From Actinomycetes bacterium (GTDB taxonomy: Bacteria; Actinomycetota; Thermoleophilia; Solirubrobacterales; JACPNS01): a stretch of 26,908 bases of DNA. A model generated the notes under the pieces. That model ran no database searches. It worked only from the letters and a program-made list of their open reading frames with translations, and was not told where the DNA came from. The first letter of the stretch is position 1. Each line of letters opens with the position of its first letter. The stretch spans positions 1 through 26,908 of the forward strand of contig JAEYBE010000032.1 of assembly GCA_023404495.1 (NCBI GenBank), in the 5' to 3' direction. Made by a program: the position numbers and the translations under genes. Below, piece after piece: positions 16,101 to 23,884 of the stretch.

Positions 16101-17053
16101 CCGGTCAGCCGCCGGTCGAGAGTTCCAACTCGTATGTGCCGAAGACCACTTTCACCACGGATCTAGCGATGGATCCAAACGGATCTTCGATCAAGAACGC
16201 GACGGTGCTGTTGCCGAAGAACGTCACAGTGAACGTCGGCGAGTTGCCGGCGCCGTGCCCGGTCGACACCTACCAGACTGGCGGTGCCGAGGCGTGTCCT
16301 GCCAGCACGATCATGGGCAGCGTCTCAGCCACCTCGCCTCTGCTGCGCGAGCCGCTCAACGGCAAGGTCTACATCCTGAAGTCAAACGACAAGCTACCAA
16401 GACTCATACTTGCGCTACGTGGGCCGATCGACACCGACATCATCGGCGACATGACGATCGTGAACATCACGCAGATTCGAACAACATTCGCGAGCTCGCC
16501 CGACGCTCCGATTTCGGCGCTTCACCTAGTCGTCAATCGAATCGTCAGGACGCGCAACGAGGCATGTTCGTACGGACCGGACGAGACCAACGCGATCTCG
16601 ACATTCAATGCCTACAACGGCAAGTCAGCGACGAACGCCAACGCCCTCCCGGTCACATGCATCGGTTCCGGCTCCGCGAAGTTCTCCTACAAGAAGGGCA
16701 CCAAGAAGCAGAAGAACCGCTCGACGCTCAGCGTGAGTCTCCGCGCGCCGACCGGCACGCAATACAAGAGCGTCCAAGTCGAGTTCCCCAAGGGAATCTC
16801 GATGGTCAAGAGTGGATTCAAGAAGGGCTTGAAGATCAAGTCCGGATCATCCAAGCTCAAGTACAGCTGCGGCAAGGCGAAAAAGTCGAACCGTTTCACC
16901 AGTGCGCTCTGCAACAAGCCCAACAAGGACATCGCGCTGAGCTGGGGCGCAGGCTCGATCAAGGCCAAGAAGCTGAAGAAGCCGACCTTCAAGATCACCG
17001 CCGTTGACAGCCTGGGTCGCACGCACGTGTTTTCCGTGCGCTCCTCGAAGTAG
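13199..17053 (+). CDS. Large secreted modular protein, paralogue 1, Lys-rich C-terminus
   Basis: This 1284-residue protein has a signal peptide (core ALALVALLASAALVF, likely cleavage after ADA34). Module 1 shows AAHPDARITIDNTASSEDI and LPDGMLG, then C....CPADSQIGTV. A second module form carries QQQCPVNN...GCPPEAKVGTVEIETPLL and IGELYLVEASPIP. An Ig-like domain lies at about 622-716 (YFQCSLDNGPFLPC). A second module set starts near 735 (ARAHPEMDIRV, HEDIKNLQLKMPRGLLGG, then ACPASTIMGSVSATSPLL). Residues about 1160-1284 form a Lys-rich domain (FSYKKGTKKQKNRS) unlike the rest. The paired Cys in each module suggest disulfides outside the cell. No LPXTG or membrane tail is visible. It is the most diverged of the first three paralogues, and its basic tail could bind cell-wall polymers (inference). 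GTG 13199 is set by the G5 ribosome site. Function is unknown. Confidence 0.85.
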   Translation: MFSGRINGFGLRNALALVALLASAALVFTHSADADPPFAPTVSIETSTTRAAAHPDARITIDNTASSEDIENISMDLPDGMLGSLNAAEQCTVAEATATACPADSQIGTVVNFARVDNSEAVLRGKVYLTESLPLDAGKIDLDTGSTNTEDPASLQIVVPAKIGGVDMGTVVVNARVQMHYADRNPDWTFGPTGAAGSIRGVRTIVNSVPRDIEDEHGRIVAFDLEKLVVDLRSDQVSPHTKLLTNSSRCRTTQIAIEATSYAASEASDVDDYTTTQCGDVHVGDIESASFTPGSTSAGSAFTFTSSIEFPDDQPATNSMKLQMPPMIATNPPGLGEPQQQCPVNNIDYGQIGDANNFTTIGCPPEAKVGTVEIETPLLPDPVIGELYLVEASPIPHIGIYVDPDTGPNNPAGVTFGVAGISSVEKLVPACSGTCREAITVQFDALPDVPLKKVTVIGDPATRTGTTGADRTGNILALASAGDTNCQPNGDVSIRSSSWTTYDEENMIPGSGGSGIATFATSGCNARNATLTGSPYGGFASSATPSLAYADATAATAGCGVDKEASLSVCDPIGGIGGGNSFTPSSLDAGIHHFYTRVARVGGQFNWRTFAVPVDPPSDTIAPEVTLGTVPSDPTSDTTPSVDFTSDEDAYFQCSLDNGPFLPCDSAVTDPASSGSYTVPNALIPNDTEHSIRIRAQDAAGNTSSIESTTFKVEVVLDPTFDVFKPGTETPGLSTEVARAHPEMDIRVTSGSHEDIKNLQLKMPRGLLGGLTAVPTICPLADAQDALCTDDSMVGTVDTEAVVDESTVRISGKVYMTTPIVLGDPAGLMVDVHAKIQDIDDGHVLVPIRLAVAGPRVGNAVTDIQGIESFATDIPQKINPATAPGSDGFDSESEFDLRSMTLKLRNNPSASQPLLTNPSECTPDNFEVSFEGYDGTDVAKSTPNIDWTGCGALGFGTSVSMSMVDIETGQPPVESSNSYVPKTTFTTDLAMDPNGSSIKNATVLLPKNVTVNVGELPAPCPVDTYQTGGAEACPASTIMGSVSATSPLLREPLNGKVYILKSNDKLPRLILALRGPIDTDIIGDMTIVNITQIRTTFASSPDAPISALHLVVNRIVRTRNEACSYGPDETNAISTFNAYNGKSATNANALPVTCIGSGSAKFSYKKGTKKQKNRSTLSVSLRAPTGTQYKSVQVEFPKGISMVKSGFKKGLKIKSGSSKLKYSCGKAKKSNRFTSALCNKPNKDIALSWGAGSIKAKKLKKPTFKITAVDSLGRTHVFSVRSSK

Positions 17054-17072
17054 CGCGACCGACAGCCCGGTT

Positions 17073-17114
17073 TCAATCGAAACCCTAACCCTCGACTTGG
17101 GGGTTAGGGATTGA
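17073..17114 (+). terminator. Terminator hairpin after paralogue 1
   Basis: CCCTAACCC (17083-17091) pairs with GGGTTAGGG (17101-17109). Outer TCAAT (17073-17077) pairs with ATTGA (17110-17114) across a 5-nt bulge. It begins 20 nt after the stop. There is no long T run, but the stem is stable. Confidence 0.7.
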
Positions 17115-17164
17115 ATTCCTGGGTCAATACGAGCTCATTGCCAGCGAGAATATTTCGATACCAC

Positions 17165-17193
17165 TTGACTTTTTGACACGGAGTCAGTAATAA
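17165..17193 (+). promoter_or_regulatory. Sigma-70-type promoter for paralogue 2
   Basis: TTGACT (17165-17170), 17 nt, then TAATAA (17188-17193; TAATAAT continues). Spacing is ideal and both boxes are near consensus. The -35 context acTTGACTt is the same as in the promoter at 20513. The predicted leader is about 95 nt. Confidence 0.75.
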
Positions 17194-17236
17194 TTCCCTC
17201 CGAGAGGTGCGTTTTTGGGGAGCGCGCCAAGAAAAT

Positions 17237-17268
17237 GTGCGCCGGCCAGTTCTGAGCTTGCGGCGCAC
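17237..17268 (+). promoter_or_regulatory. Leader hairpin upstream of paralogue 2
   Basis: GTGCGCCG (17237-17244) pairs perfectly with CGGCGCAC (17261-17268) around a 16-nt loop, 13 nt before the G8 ribosome site. It may stabilise the mRNA or modulate translation. No known riboswitch class is recognised. Confidence 0.5.
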
Positions 17269-17281
17269 GAATCCAATCCTT

Positions 17282-17289
17282 GGGGGGGG
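17282..17289 (+). promoter_or_regulatory. Poly-G (G8) Shine-Dalgarno of paralogue 2
   Basis: Eight Gs followed by TTGTT and GTG 17295, a 5-nt spacer. A TTG at 17280 directly before the tract is in frame with the gene (it would add MGGVV), but the GTG after the tract is the sensible start. Confidence 0.75.
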
Positions 17290-17294
17290 TTGTT

Positions 17295-20200
17295 GTGAAT
17301 ACTCGGTTCGTTTCGCTCGTCGTGATGGCGACATTCCTGCTTGTTCTGCTGGTGTTGCCAGGTGGTGCAGGCGCATTTGGGGTGGAAAACCTCAAGTTTG
17401 AACAGTCTTCTCTGCAGGCGTCTTCACACCCATACGCGTCGCTCTCGTTTGATCGCACCGGAAGCGAGAGCGAAGACATCAAGGACATGAACATCGAGCT
17501 TCCAGCGGGTGTCTTCGCAAACCCTGAAGCTGCGAACCCGAAGTGCACTTCCACACAGTTCACATCTGATGCCTGTCCGGCCAACTCGCAAGTAGGCGAG
17601 ATCCAGGTGAAGGTGAAGGCAATGAGCCTGCTCGACCTCACGATCAATGGCTCGGTGTACGTGCTCACGCCCGAGGCGAACCAAACGGCAACACTGGGCG
17701 TCACGTTGCGACCCGATCAAATATGCCTGATCATCGTCTGCGCGGTTCCGCAGAAGATCTTCCTCAAGACCGGGGCCACGCTTCGCACGTACGGCGATCA
17801 AGGCTTGACCGCGAGCGCGCCGGGCACCACCAGCTCGGCTTCGATCGGAATTCCGCTCGTCTTGTTCACTCCGACGATCAACGCGGACATCACGATCAAC
17901 CATGTCGATTTCAAGTTCTACGGTCGAACCGGACAGTTCACAAAGAAGCGAGTCTGCGGCGGCTTCCTCAACCTCTCATGCAAGGACGTCGTGACGGCAC
18001 CGCAGGGCCCGTACTTCTTCCGACAGACCGCCAGCTGTACGCCGGCGACGATCAAGGTCGAGCTGATCTCGAAGCAGGGTGTGCCCGCCGAGAAGTCAAC
18101 GTCGTACACGCCCACGGGCTGCAACAACGTGCCCTACAACCCGACAGTCTCCTTCGGTCCGCACAACGCCGATGCCGGGGAGTCGACTCCAGTCGACTTC
18201 GTGCTGGCCTCGCCGGAGGCCGATGCCGAAATCCAGCACGCCCTACCCAAGCTGGTCGACATCAATTTGCCAGCCGGATCGGGCCTGAATCTCGCCAACC
18301 TGGCCGACGTTGTCGGGTGTACCGAGACTCAGCTGCGTCAAGCTGCGTGCCCTGAAAGCAGCATCATCGGACACGCGGGCGCATTCTCCAAATACCTGCC
18401 TGGTCCAACTCCCACCACGCCGGGACTTGCAGGCAATGTTTACGCGATGGGGGTTGGCAACCAGATCCCGATCGCGGTCGAACTCAAGGGACGCGGCAAC
18501 ACAGTGGTCTTGTTCCGTGGCTTGATGGGAACGCGCGGAGATGGGCCGGACGCACGCGTCTATTCGACGTTCGATCAGGTTCCAGAATTGCCATATTCGT
18601 CGATCGCCGTAACGATTGACAAGGCGGTCTACAAAAATCCGCAGATCTGCGGAGCCGCCAACACCGCCGCAACGATGACCGGCTTCCACGGTGGGTCGGT
18701 TGACCGATCGACAAGCTACGAAGTCATCAACTGTCCGCAGCCGCCCAATACGACGCTCACCGGCGCACCGCCGACGAACAGCTCGATCGTGCAGCCGAAG
18801 TTCTTCTTTGAATCGTCAGAGCCAGACTCGACTTTCCAATGTCGCATTGATGATGCGCCGTTCGAGCCGTGCTCCTCGCCGTTCCAGAGCGAACCGCTGC
18901 CATCGTCCGTCGACAAGGAAACGAACGAGATTGTTCATACCTATCGATTTGAAGTGAAGGCCATCAAGGGTGCGTTCGAGGATCCGACTCCGGTGTCTTA
19001 CGAATTCAACGTGCTGCGGACCGGCTTTGTGGTCACTCCGAACATTCAGGTCGGCGACGATCCTGATCATCCACATGAGGCTGCCGCTCGTTCTCACCCG
19101 GATGCGACGGCTAGCTTCGAGATCACGGGCGGCAACCCGAGGCAGGTCTCGCTGCGACTGCCGGACGGCCTCGTAGCCAGCCTCTCCGCTCGAGAGCAGT
19201 GTGACCTGGACGACGCCACGGCACCGACACCGACGTGCAGCGAAGCGTCCAAGGTTGGAATCGGAGCGGTGACGGTTGACTTCTTCAACCCGGCAAGCGG
19301 TCAGGTTGAGTCAGAGACTTCGGTGGGCGCTGGATTCCTCACCGAGGCTCCGACATCCAACGACGCAGCAGGCGTTATGGCTACCACCGAGTTCAGCTTC
19401 GGTCGGCTCACCGTTGTAGGCGGTGCGTATCTCGTGAACAACGGCAGGAATCAGTACCTGACGCTCCGCGAGGTCCCGCAGATCGTGAACGGCCCTGGTG
19501 GGCTTGAGACTCAGATAAACGTCACCCACATCTCGGTCGAACTTGATGGCTCGACGAACGAACTCGTGACTGCACCAAGTCAGTGCGAGCCGAGTTCGTT
19601 CCTAAGCACCGGACTCGACTGGGACGACCCAGCCAACGATTCCGAGGTGTTCAACGTCCCGTTCCAGGCGACCGGTTGTGACGAGCTGGCGTTTGGTCCG
19701 CAGGTGAATCAGATCCTGAGCAACCCTGTTGCCGGCCAGGAGAGCGCCGTTTCGGCAACTGTCACGCTCGGCGCGGATGACGCGGGAATCAGCCAGATGC
19801 GCGTCACGGAACCCCCGTCGATCTCGCCGAACTTCCCCGCGTTCGGCCAGCCGCAGGATCAGTGCCCGGTCAATTCTGTTACCGACGAAGGCGCTTTCGA
19901 CCCTGCGCTATGTCCTGCACAGGCCAAGGTCGGCACCATGGCGCTACACACGCCGCTCTTGCCCTACGTGCTTGACGGCTCGGTGTACTTGATCGAGGCG
20001 TCACCGATTCCATGGCTCGGTGTCAGCTTCAATAAGCCGGGCATCGTCGTCGGGCTGGTCGGAGTTACCTCGACGCCGAAGGTCAACCCGTCATGCAACC
20101 CTCTGATTACGCCGGGTGGATGCAAGTCTCAGATCTCGGTCGTCTTCGACGGAATCCCGGATGTGCCGATCGACCAGGTGGACTTCACCTTGGACGGTCC

Positions 20201-20369
20201 TTCACGCACGGGCCAAAACGGCGCCACGTTGAGCGGCAAGATGCTGCGGGTGGCATCCCCGACGGACCCGAGCTGCAGCCCGCTGTCGCCGGCAAAGTCG
20301 AACATCTCGGCGCAGAACGGTGCAGTGATAAACCAAGAGCAGCAAATAGCAATTTCCGGCTGCCTGTAA
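17295..20369 (+). CDS. Large secreted modular protein, paralogue 2
   Basis: This 1024-residue protein has a signal peptide (core VSLVVMATFLLVLLVL, cleavage after GAGA27, mature start FGVENL). Module 1: FDRTGSESEDIKDMNIELPAG, NPEAANPKC and ACPANSQVGEIQV. It is followed by a segment shared with paralogue 3 (LRPDQICLIIVCAVPQKIFL, GIPLVLFTPTINADITINH). A second module form carries LPAGSGLNL and ACPESSIIGHAGAFSKYLPG. The Ig-like domain is at about 483-575 (TFQCRIDDAPFEPCSSPF). The second set starts near 594 (AARSHPDATASFEI, LRLPDGLVASLS), then QDQCPVNSVTDEG, LCPAQAKVGTMALHTPLL, SVYLIEASPIPWLGV and SCNPLITPGGC. The closing segment ends in a Cys (AISGCL). It matches paralogue 3 end to end by eye, so they arose by tandem duplication. 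No anchor or catalytic motif is visible; function unknown. The true start is GTG 17295, set by the G8 tract. Confidence 0.88.
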   Translation: MNTRFVSLVVMATFLLVLLVLPGGAGAFGVENLKFEQSSLQASSHPYASLSFDRTGSESEDIKDMNIELPAGVFANPEAANPKCTSTQFTSDACPANSQVGEIQVKVKAMSLLDLTINGSVYVLTPEANQTATLGVTLRPDQICLIIVCAVPQKIFLKTGATLRTYGDQGLTASAPGTTSSASIGIPLVLFTPTINADITINHVDFKFYGRTGQFTKKRVCGGFLNLSCKDVVTAPQGPYFFRQTASCTPATIKVELISKQGVPAEKSTSYTPTGCNNVPYNPTVSFGPHNADAGESTPVDFVLASPEADAEIQHALPKLVDINLPAGSGLNLANLADVVGCTETQLRQAACPESSIIGHAGAFSKYLPGPTPTTPGLAGNVYAMGVGNQIPIAVELKGRGNTVVLFRGLMGTRGDGPDARVYSTFDQVPELPYSSIAVTIDKAVYKNPQICGAANTAATMTGFHGGSVDRSTSYEVINCPQPPNTTLTGAPPTNSSIVQPKFFFESSEPDSTFQCRIDDAPFEPCSSPFQSEPLPSSVDKETNEIVHTYRFEVKAIKGAFEDPTPVSYEFNVLRTGFVVTPNIQVGDDPDHPHEAAARSHPDATASFEITGGNPRQVSLRLPDGLVASLSAREQCDLDDATAPTPTCSEASKVGIGAVTVDFFNPASGQVESETSVGAGFLTEAPTSNDAAGVMATTEFSFGRLTVVGGAYLVNNGRNQYLTLREVPQIVNGPGGLETQINVTHISVELDGSTNELVTAPSQCEPSSFLSTGLDWDDPANDSEVFNVPFQATGCDELAFGPQVNQILSNPVAGQESAVSATVTLGADDAGISQMRVTEPPSISPNFPAFGQPQDQCPVNSVTDEGAFDPALCPAQAKVGTMALHTPLLPYVLDGSVYLIEASPIPWLGVSFNKPGIVVGLVGVTSTPKVNPSCNPLITPGGCKSQISVVFDGIPDVPIDQVDFTLDGPSRTGQNGATLSGKMLRVASPTDPSCSPLSPAKSNISAQNGAVINQEQQIAISGCL

Positions 20370-20381
20370 TCTCGGCGCCAT

Positions 20382-20422
20382 GCACCAACCCTAAGCTTGA
20401 ACTATAAGTTTAGGGTTGGTGC
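20382..20422 (+). terminator. 17-bp hairpin terminator after paralogue 2
   Basis: GCACCAACCCTAAGCTT (20382-20398) pairs with AAGTTTAGGGTTGGTGC (20406-20422), with one G-U pair and a 7-nt loop. It starts 12 nt after the stop. There is no T run, but this is among the strongest hairpins in the window. The following bases, 20423-20512, hold only a small GCATC/GATGC hairpin and no gene. Confidence 0.75.
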
Positions 20423-20512
20423 CAATGCGCACGACGACTACCTCGTTTGGCGGTTATCTGGTGGCAGAGTTGTCGCATCAGGAAGATGCCAACCGCGATT
20501 CAGGCGACTTAC

Positions 20513-20541
20513 TTGACTTCCGCGTCACTTGTTGTTATAGT
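20513..20541 (+). promoter_or_regulatory. Sigma-70-type promoter for paralogue 3
   Basis: TTGACT (20513-20518), exactly 17 nt, then TATAGT (20536-20541). This is the best promoter in the window. Its -35 and spacing match the paralogue 2 promoter. The predicted transcription start is near 20548, giving a leader of about 125 nt. Confidence 0.85.
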
Positions 20542-20545
20542 CCGA

Positions 20546-20673
20546 TTTGGATGTGTGAGGGAACTCACATATCCCGGTCTCGGATAGGCCGGAATTGGGG
20601 CGAAAAGCCCCGCAGTCCAATGCAATAGTCCGCATGAGCCTGCAGTGCATGTGGGCCCTTAGGGGGGAATAAA
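20546..20673 (+). promoter_or_regulatory. Structured 5' leader RNA of paralogue 3
   Basis: Several stems fit together. TTGGA (20547-20551) can pair with TCCAA (20616-20620) and close a multibranch domain. Inside are TGTGAG-GGAA-CTCACA (20554-20569, GNRA-type loop), a CCGG/CCGG stem (about 20574-20592) and GGGGC-GAAAA-GCCCC (about 20597-20611). A further stem pairs GTCCGCATG (20628-20636) with CATGTGGGC (20648-20656). GGGCCC then lies next to the G6 ribosome site and could mask it. I recognise no riboswitch consensus: the conserved c-di-AMP (ydaO) and c-di-GMP (GEMM) elements were looked for and not seen. Regulation of translation by the leader is inferred. Confidence 0.5.
20662..20667 (+). 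promoter_or_regulatory. Poly-G (G6) Shine-Dalgarno of paralogue 3
   Basis: Six Gs, then AATAAA (6 nt), then TTG 20674. The tract and spacing decide the rare TTG start. Confidence 0.75.
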
Positions 20674-23600
20674 TTGTTTACTGAACGGACGCCGGCAACT
20701 GCCGCGCGTGACTCTCATTGGTCGGGCAAGCGAGTTAGCTTGACGATCATCTCTGTGATTGCACTTGCAATCGCAATGTTTGCGCTGCCAAGCACAGCAG
20801 GTGCTTTCGGCATCACCAACTTCACCTACACGAACTCACCGTCACCAGGTAGTTCGTTGTCCGCAACTCAAGCTGCGGCCCACCCGAACGTGACCGTTGC
20901 GTTCGATCGCACGGGAACTGACAGCGAGGACGTTCGAAGCGTTTCGGTCGGTTTGCCGGCAGGCGTGTTTCCGAACCCGGAAGCGGTCACGACCAAGTGC
21001 ACGACGGCGCAGTTCGATGCCGACGCATGTCCGTCCGGGTCGAACGTGGGAACGGTCTCGGTCGATGTGACCGCGGCCAGCCTCCTCCCGTTGACAATTA
21101 AGGGCACGGTCGACGTCCTTCAGCCGACAGCGACCTCGAAATCCGTTGCAACGCTTGGTCTGACATTGCGTCCGGACAAGATCTGCATCCTGTTTGTCTT
21201 CTGTGCGGTGCCGGAGAAGATCATGCTTCAAACGGACGCGGCAGTGGACACTTGGACTGACCACCACGTCCAGACCGAAACCGCCGGGTCTCCGCGACAG
21301 GCCCAAATCGGAATCCCGATGGTTGTTTGGACTCCGACCATCGACGCGGGCATCACCATCAACCACATGGAGCTCGCATTCCAATCTCGTGCCGGTGACT
21401 GGGGCTCACACCAAGAGTGCACGACGTTCCTGTTCATCAAGAACTGCAAGACCGTCGCCGACCCGCCGACCGGGAAGTATTTCTGGTACCAGACTCCTAG
21501 CTGCTCGCTGGCAACCGCGACGGCTTCGATCAAGTCCTACACGGGGCAGGTCGCGTCCGCGTCAACTTCATTCACGCCGACCGGCTGTGGAAACGTCCCG
21601 TTTGACCCACAGTTGTCGTTCACTCCCGCGAGCAACGATTCTGGCGAGGGAACAAGCGTCAGCTTCCTTATGACTCAGCCCGAAGCAGATGCCCCAATCC
21701 AGCAGGCGTTTCCGAAGTTCGCCGATGTCGATCTTGCCGCTGGCTCCGGCCTCGACCTCAACGCCCTCAGCGGCGTTTCAAACTGCGGCGAGGCCGACCT
21801 GCAGGCCGACACCTGCCCCGCGTCGAGCCAAATCGGTACCGCGTATGCGTTCTCGAAGTTCCTGCCGGGCGCAACGGCCGCAACACCTGGTCTCATTGGA
21901 AAGGTCTTCGCTACTAGCGTGACCACTCAGATCGAGATGGCAGTTGTGCTCAAGGGTCCGCGCCAGACGACCATCGTCCTTCGCGGTGTGATGGGCGCTC
22001 GTGATGGTCACGTGTACTCCACATTCACGTCGATTCCGCAGGTGCCGTTCCGTGAGTTCGGACTAACGGTCACCAAGGCCGCATACAAGAATCCGACCGC
22101 GTGTGGTCTGGCAACCACGACGGCGGCACTGACCGGGTACAACGGAGCCGTGGCCAACCGCTCGAGCTCTTACACGGTTGACAACTGCCCGCTGCCGCCG
22201 GAGACAACGATCACCGGCAAGCCACTTGAGGAGACCACGAAGACGAAGCCGAGCTTCAGCTTCGAGTCCGATCAGGCTGGCTCCACGTTCCAGTGCAGCA
22301 TGGACAACGCGCCGTTCGCTCCTTGCTCGAGCCCATGGGTCTCACAGGCCCTAGGACTGGGTGCCCACAACTTCAAGGTCAAGGCTTTGAAGGGCACGGC
22401 GGAAGACCCGTCACCGGCCTCGTACGACTTCACAGTTGTGCCATCCGGTTACACGATTTCGGCCGACATCGATGTGAGTGACAATCAGGCAGTCGCACAC
22501 CCCGACGTGGACGCTGTGTTCACGCTTGGCGGCAGCGGCCAGCCGAAAGACATCTCACTGAAGATGCCGCGCGGATTCGCCGCCAGCCTTGCTGCGGTTA
22601 CGAATTGCAGCAGCGCAGCTGCGGCCGTTGGCAACTGCGGCGCCGCCAGCAAGATTGGTACCACGACGCTGGAGATCAAGAAGCCCGGCGACGTGTATGA
22701 GACCAAGAGCGGCGATCTCTTCCTGACGGACGGTCCAACGACCGATGACGCAGGCGGAATCGCGACCCTCATCAACTTCGATGATGGTCCGTTGATCGCA
22801 ACCGGCGGCGCGTTCCTCGTTGAGAACGGTGCGCACCAATACCTCGAACTCCGCGATATTCCCGACACGATCGGGGGAAGCGAGTTCCAGGCTGTGACGC
22901 TCACCGTCCACCTCGACGGCAACGCCGGCGGCAACAAGTTCCTCACCAACCCATCGAACTGCGATGAAAGCGCGTGGGACTCGTCGTCGACTGACCACAA
23001 CGGCAACGAGGCCCCGGCCTTCAACGTGCCGTTCCAGGCCACCGGCTGTGAGAACGTCCCGTTTGGCCCGCAGCTCACTCAAACGTTGGCGAATCCCAAC
23101 GCTGGACAGGTCACGGGTGTAAACGCGCACCTAGAAATGCCGGCGGTTCCGAGCGGTTCGATCGTCGACTACAACGCCGCGATTACCACGCTGCAGGTTG
23201 ACGAGCCGCGTGTCATCAAGCCGAACTTCCCGGCCTTTGGTGACCCGCAGGACCAGTGCTCGGTCGCGACGATCTCCGACGAGGGTCTCTTCAACCCGGA
23301 GAGCTGCCCCTCGCAGGCGCTCGTAGGCTCAATGGAGATCGACACTCCGCTGTTGGCTGACCCGCTCGTGGGTCAGGTGTACTTGATCGAAGCGTCACCG
23401 ATTCCGTGGCTCGGCGTCTACTTCAAGGACAACGGCATCGAGGTCAGCATGATCGGAGTTACTTCGACTCCGAAGATCAACCCGTCCTGTAACCCACTGA
23501 CAACTCCTGGTGGCTGCCCGACGCGCATCTCGATCGTCTTCGACGGTGTGCCGGACGTGCAGATCACCACGATCGACATGGACCTGAACGGTCCGGACCG

Positions 23601-23805
23601 CCAGGTGTTCGACGAGAACGGCGACCCAGTTCTCGACGGAAGCAACAACCCGGTGTTCCTGTCGGGCAAGATCCTGCAGCTGGCCTCGCCGGCCGACCCA
23701 GGATGTGTCACGAACAGTGTCGCGAGCTCGAAGATCACCTCGCACGCTGACCCGGGCACCCAGGTTCCGCAGAGTCAGAACATCACGATCAACGGATGCA
23801 CCTGA
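20674..23805 (+). CDS. Large secreted modular protein, paralogue 3
   Basis: This 1043-residue protein starts at TTG. The signal peptide is longer than in paralogue 2 (core LTIISVIALAIAMFAL, cleavage after TAGA44, mature start FGITNF, as in paralogue 2). Module 1: FDRTGTDSEDVRSVSVGLPAG, then TTAQFDADACPSGSNVGTVSV. Next come LRPDKICILFVFCAVPEKIM and GIPMVVWTPTIDAGITINHME, parallel to paralogue 2. The second module form has DTCPASSQIGTAYAFSKFLPG. The Ig-like domain is at about 508-595 (TFQCSMDNAPFAPCSSPW). The second set starts near 604 (VAHPDVDAVFTL, ISLKMPRGFAASL), then SCPSQALVGSMEIDTPLL, QVYLIEASPIPWLGV and SCNPLTTPGGC. Compared with paralogue 2 it has an insertion near the C-terminus (DENGDPVLDGSNNPVFLSG). 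It ends NITINGCT. It is extracellular and probably disulfide-rich; no anchor or enzyme motif is seen. Function unknown. Confidence 0.88.
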   Translation: MFTERTPATAARDSHWSGKRVSLTIISVIALAIAMFALPSTAGAFGITNFTYTNSPSPGSSLSATQAAAHPNVTVAFDRTGTDSEDVRSVSVGLPAGVFPNPEAVTTKCTTAQFDADACPSGSNVGTVSVDVTAASLLPLTIKGTVDVLQPTATSKSVATLGLTLRPDKICILFVFCAVPEKIMLQTDAAVDTWTDHHVQTETAGSPRQAQIGIPMVVWTPTIDAGITINHMELAFQSRAGDWGSHQECTTFLFIKNCKTVADPPTGKYFWYQTPSCSLATATASIKSYTGQVASASTSFTPTGCGNVPFDPQLSFTPASNDSGEGTSVSFLMTQPEADAPIQQAFPKFADVDLAAGSGLDLNALSGVSNCGEADLQADTCPASSQIGTAYAFSKFLPGATAATPGLIGKVFATSVTTQIEMAVVLKGPRQTTIVLRGVMGARDGHVYSTFTSIPQVPFREFGLTVTKAAYKNPTACGLATTTAALTGYNGAVANRSSSYTVDNCPLPPETTITGKPLEETTKTKPSFSFESDQAGSTFQCSMDNAPFAPCSSPWVSQALGLGAHNFKVKALKGTAEDPSPASYDFTVVPSGYTISADIDVSDNQAVAHPDVDAVFTLGGSGQPKDISLKMPRGFAASLAAVTNCSSAAAAVGNCGAASKIGTTTLEIKKPGDVYETKSGDLFLTDGPTTDDAGGIATLINFDDGPLIATGGAFLVENGAHQYLELRDIPDTIGGSEFQAVTLTVHLDGNAGGNKFLTNPSNCDESAWDSSSTDHNGNEAPAFNVPFQATGCENVPFGPQLTQTLANPNAGQVTGVNAHLEMPAVPSGSIVDYNAAITTLQVDEPRVIKPNFPAFGDPQDQCSVATISDEGLFNPESCPSQALVGSMEIDTPLLADPLVGQVYLIEASPIPWLGVYFKDNGIEVSMIGVTSTPKINPSCNPLTTPGGCPTRISIVFDGVPDVQITTIDMDLNGPDRQVFDENGDPVLDGSNNPVFLSGKILQLASPADPGCVTNSVASSKITSHADPGTQVPQSQNITINGCT

Positions 23806-23833
23806 TTCGCAGTCACTAGCTAGCAAGCATGCA

Positions 23834-23884
23834 AGTTCCGCAAAGGCCGCCCATCCAAATCGGGTGGGCGGCCAAGGCGGAACT
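23834..23884 (+). terminator. Two-part hairpin terminator after paralogue 3
   Basis: Outer arms AGTTCCGC (23834-23841) and GCGGAACT (23877-23884) enclose inner arms GGCCGCCCA (23845-23853) and TGGGCGGCC (23865-23873), separated by symmetric 3-nt internal loops. It begins 28 nt after the stop. No T run follows. Confidence 0.75.

Noticed and set aside
16036..17007. Plus-strand open frame of 323 codons inside paralogue 1
   Set aside because: Out of frame within a real gene, rich in Arg, Gln and His, with no ribosome site.
17083..17109. Telomere-like CCCTAA/TTAGGG sequence
   Set aside because: It occurs once per arm as part of a terminator hairpin, not as a tandem telomeric array.
20416..20628. 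Small open frame (70 codons) in the spacer before paralogue 3
   Set aside because: It spans the end of the terminator, the strong promoter and the structured leader, has no ribosome site, and shows no protein-like pattern.
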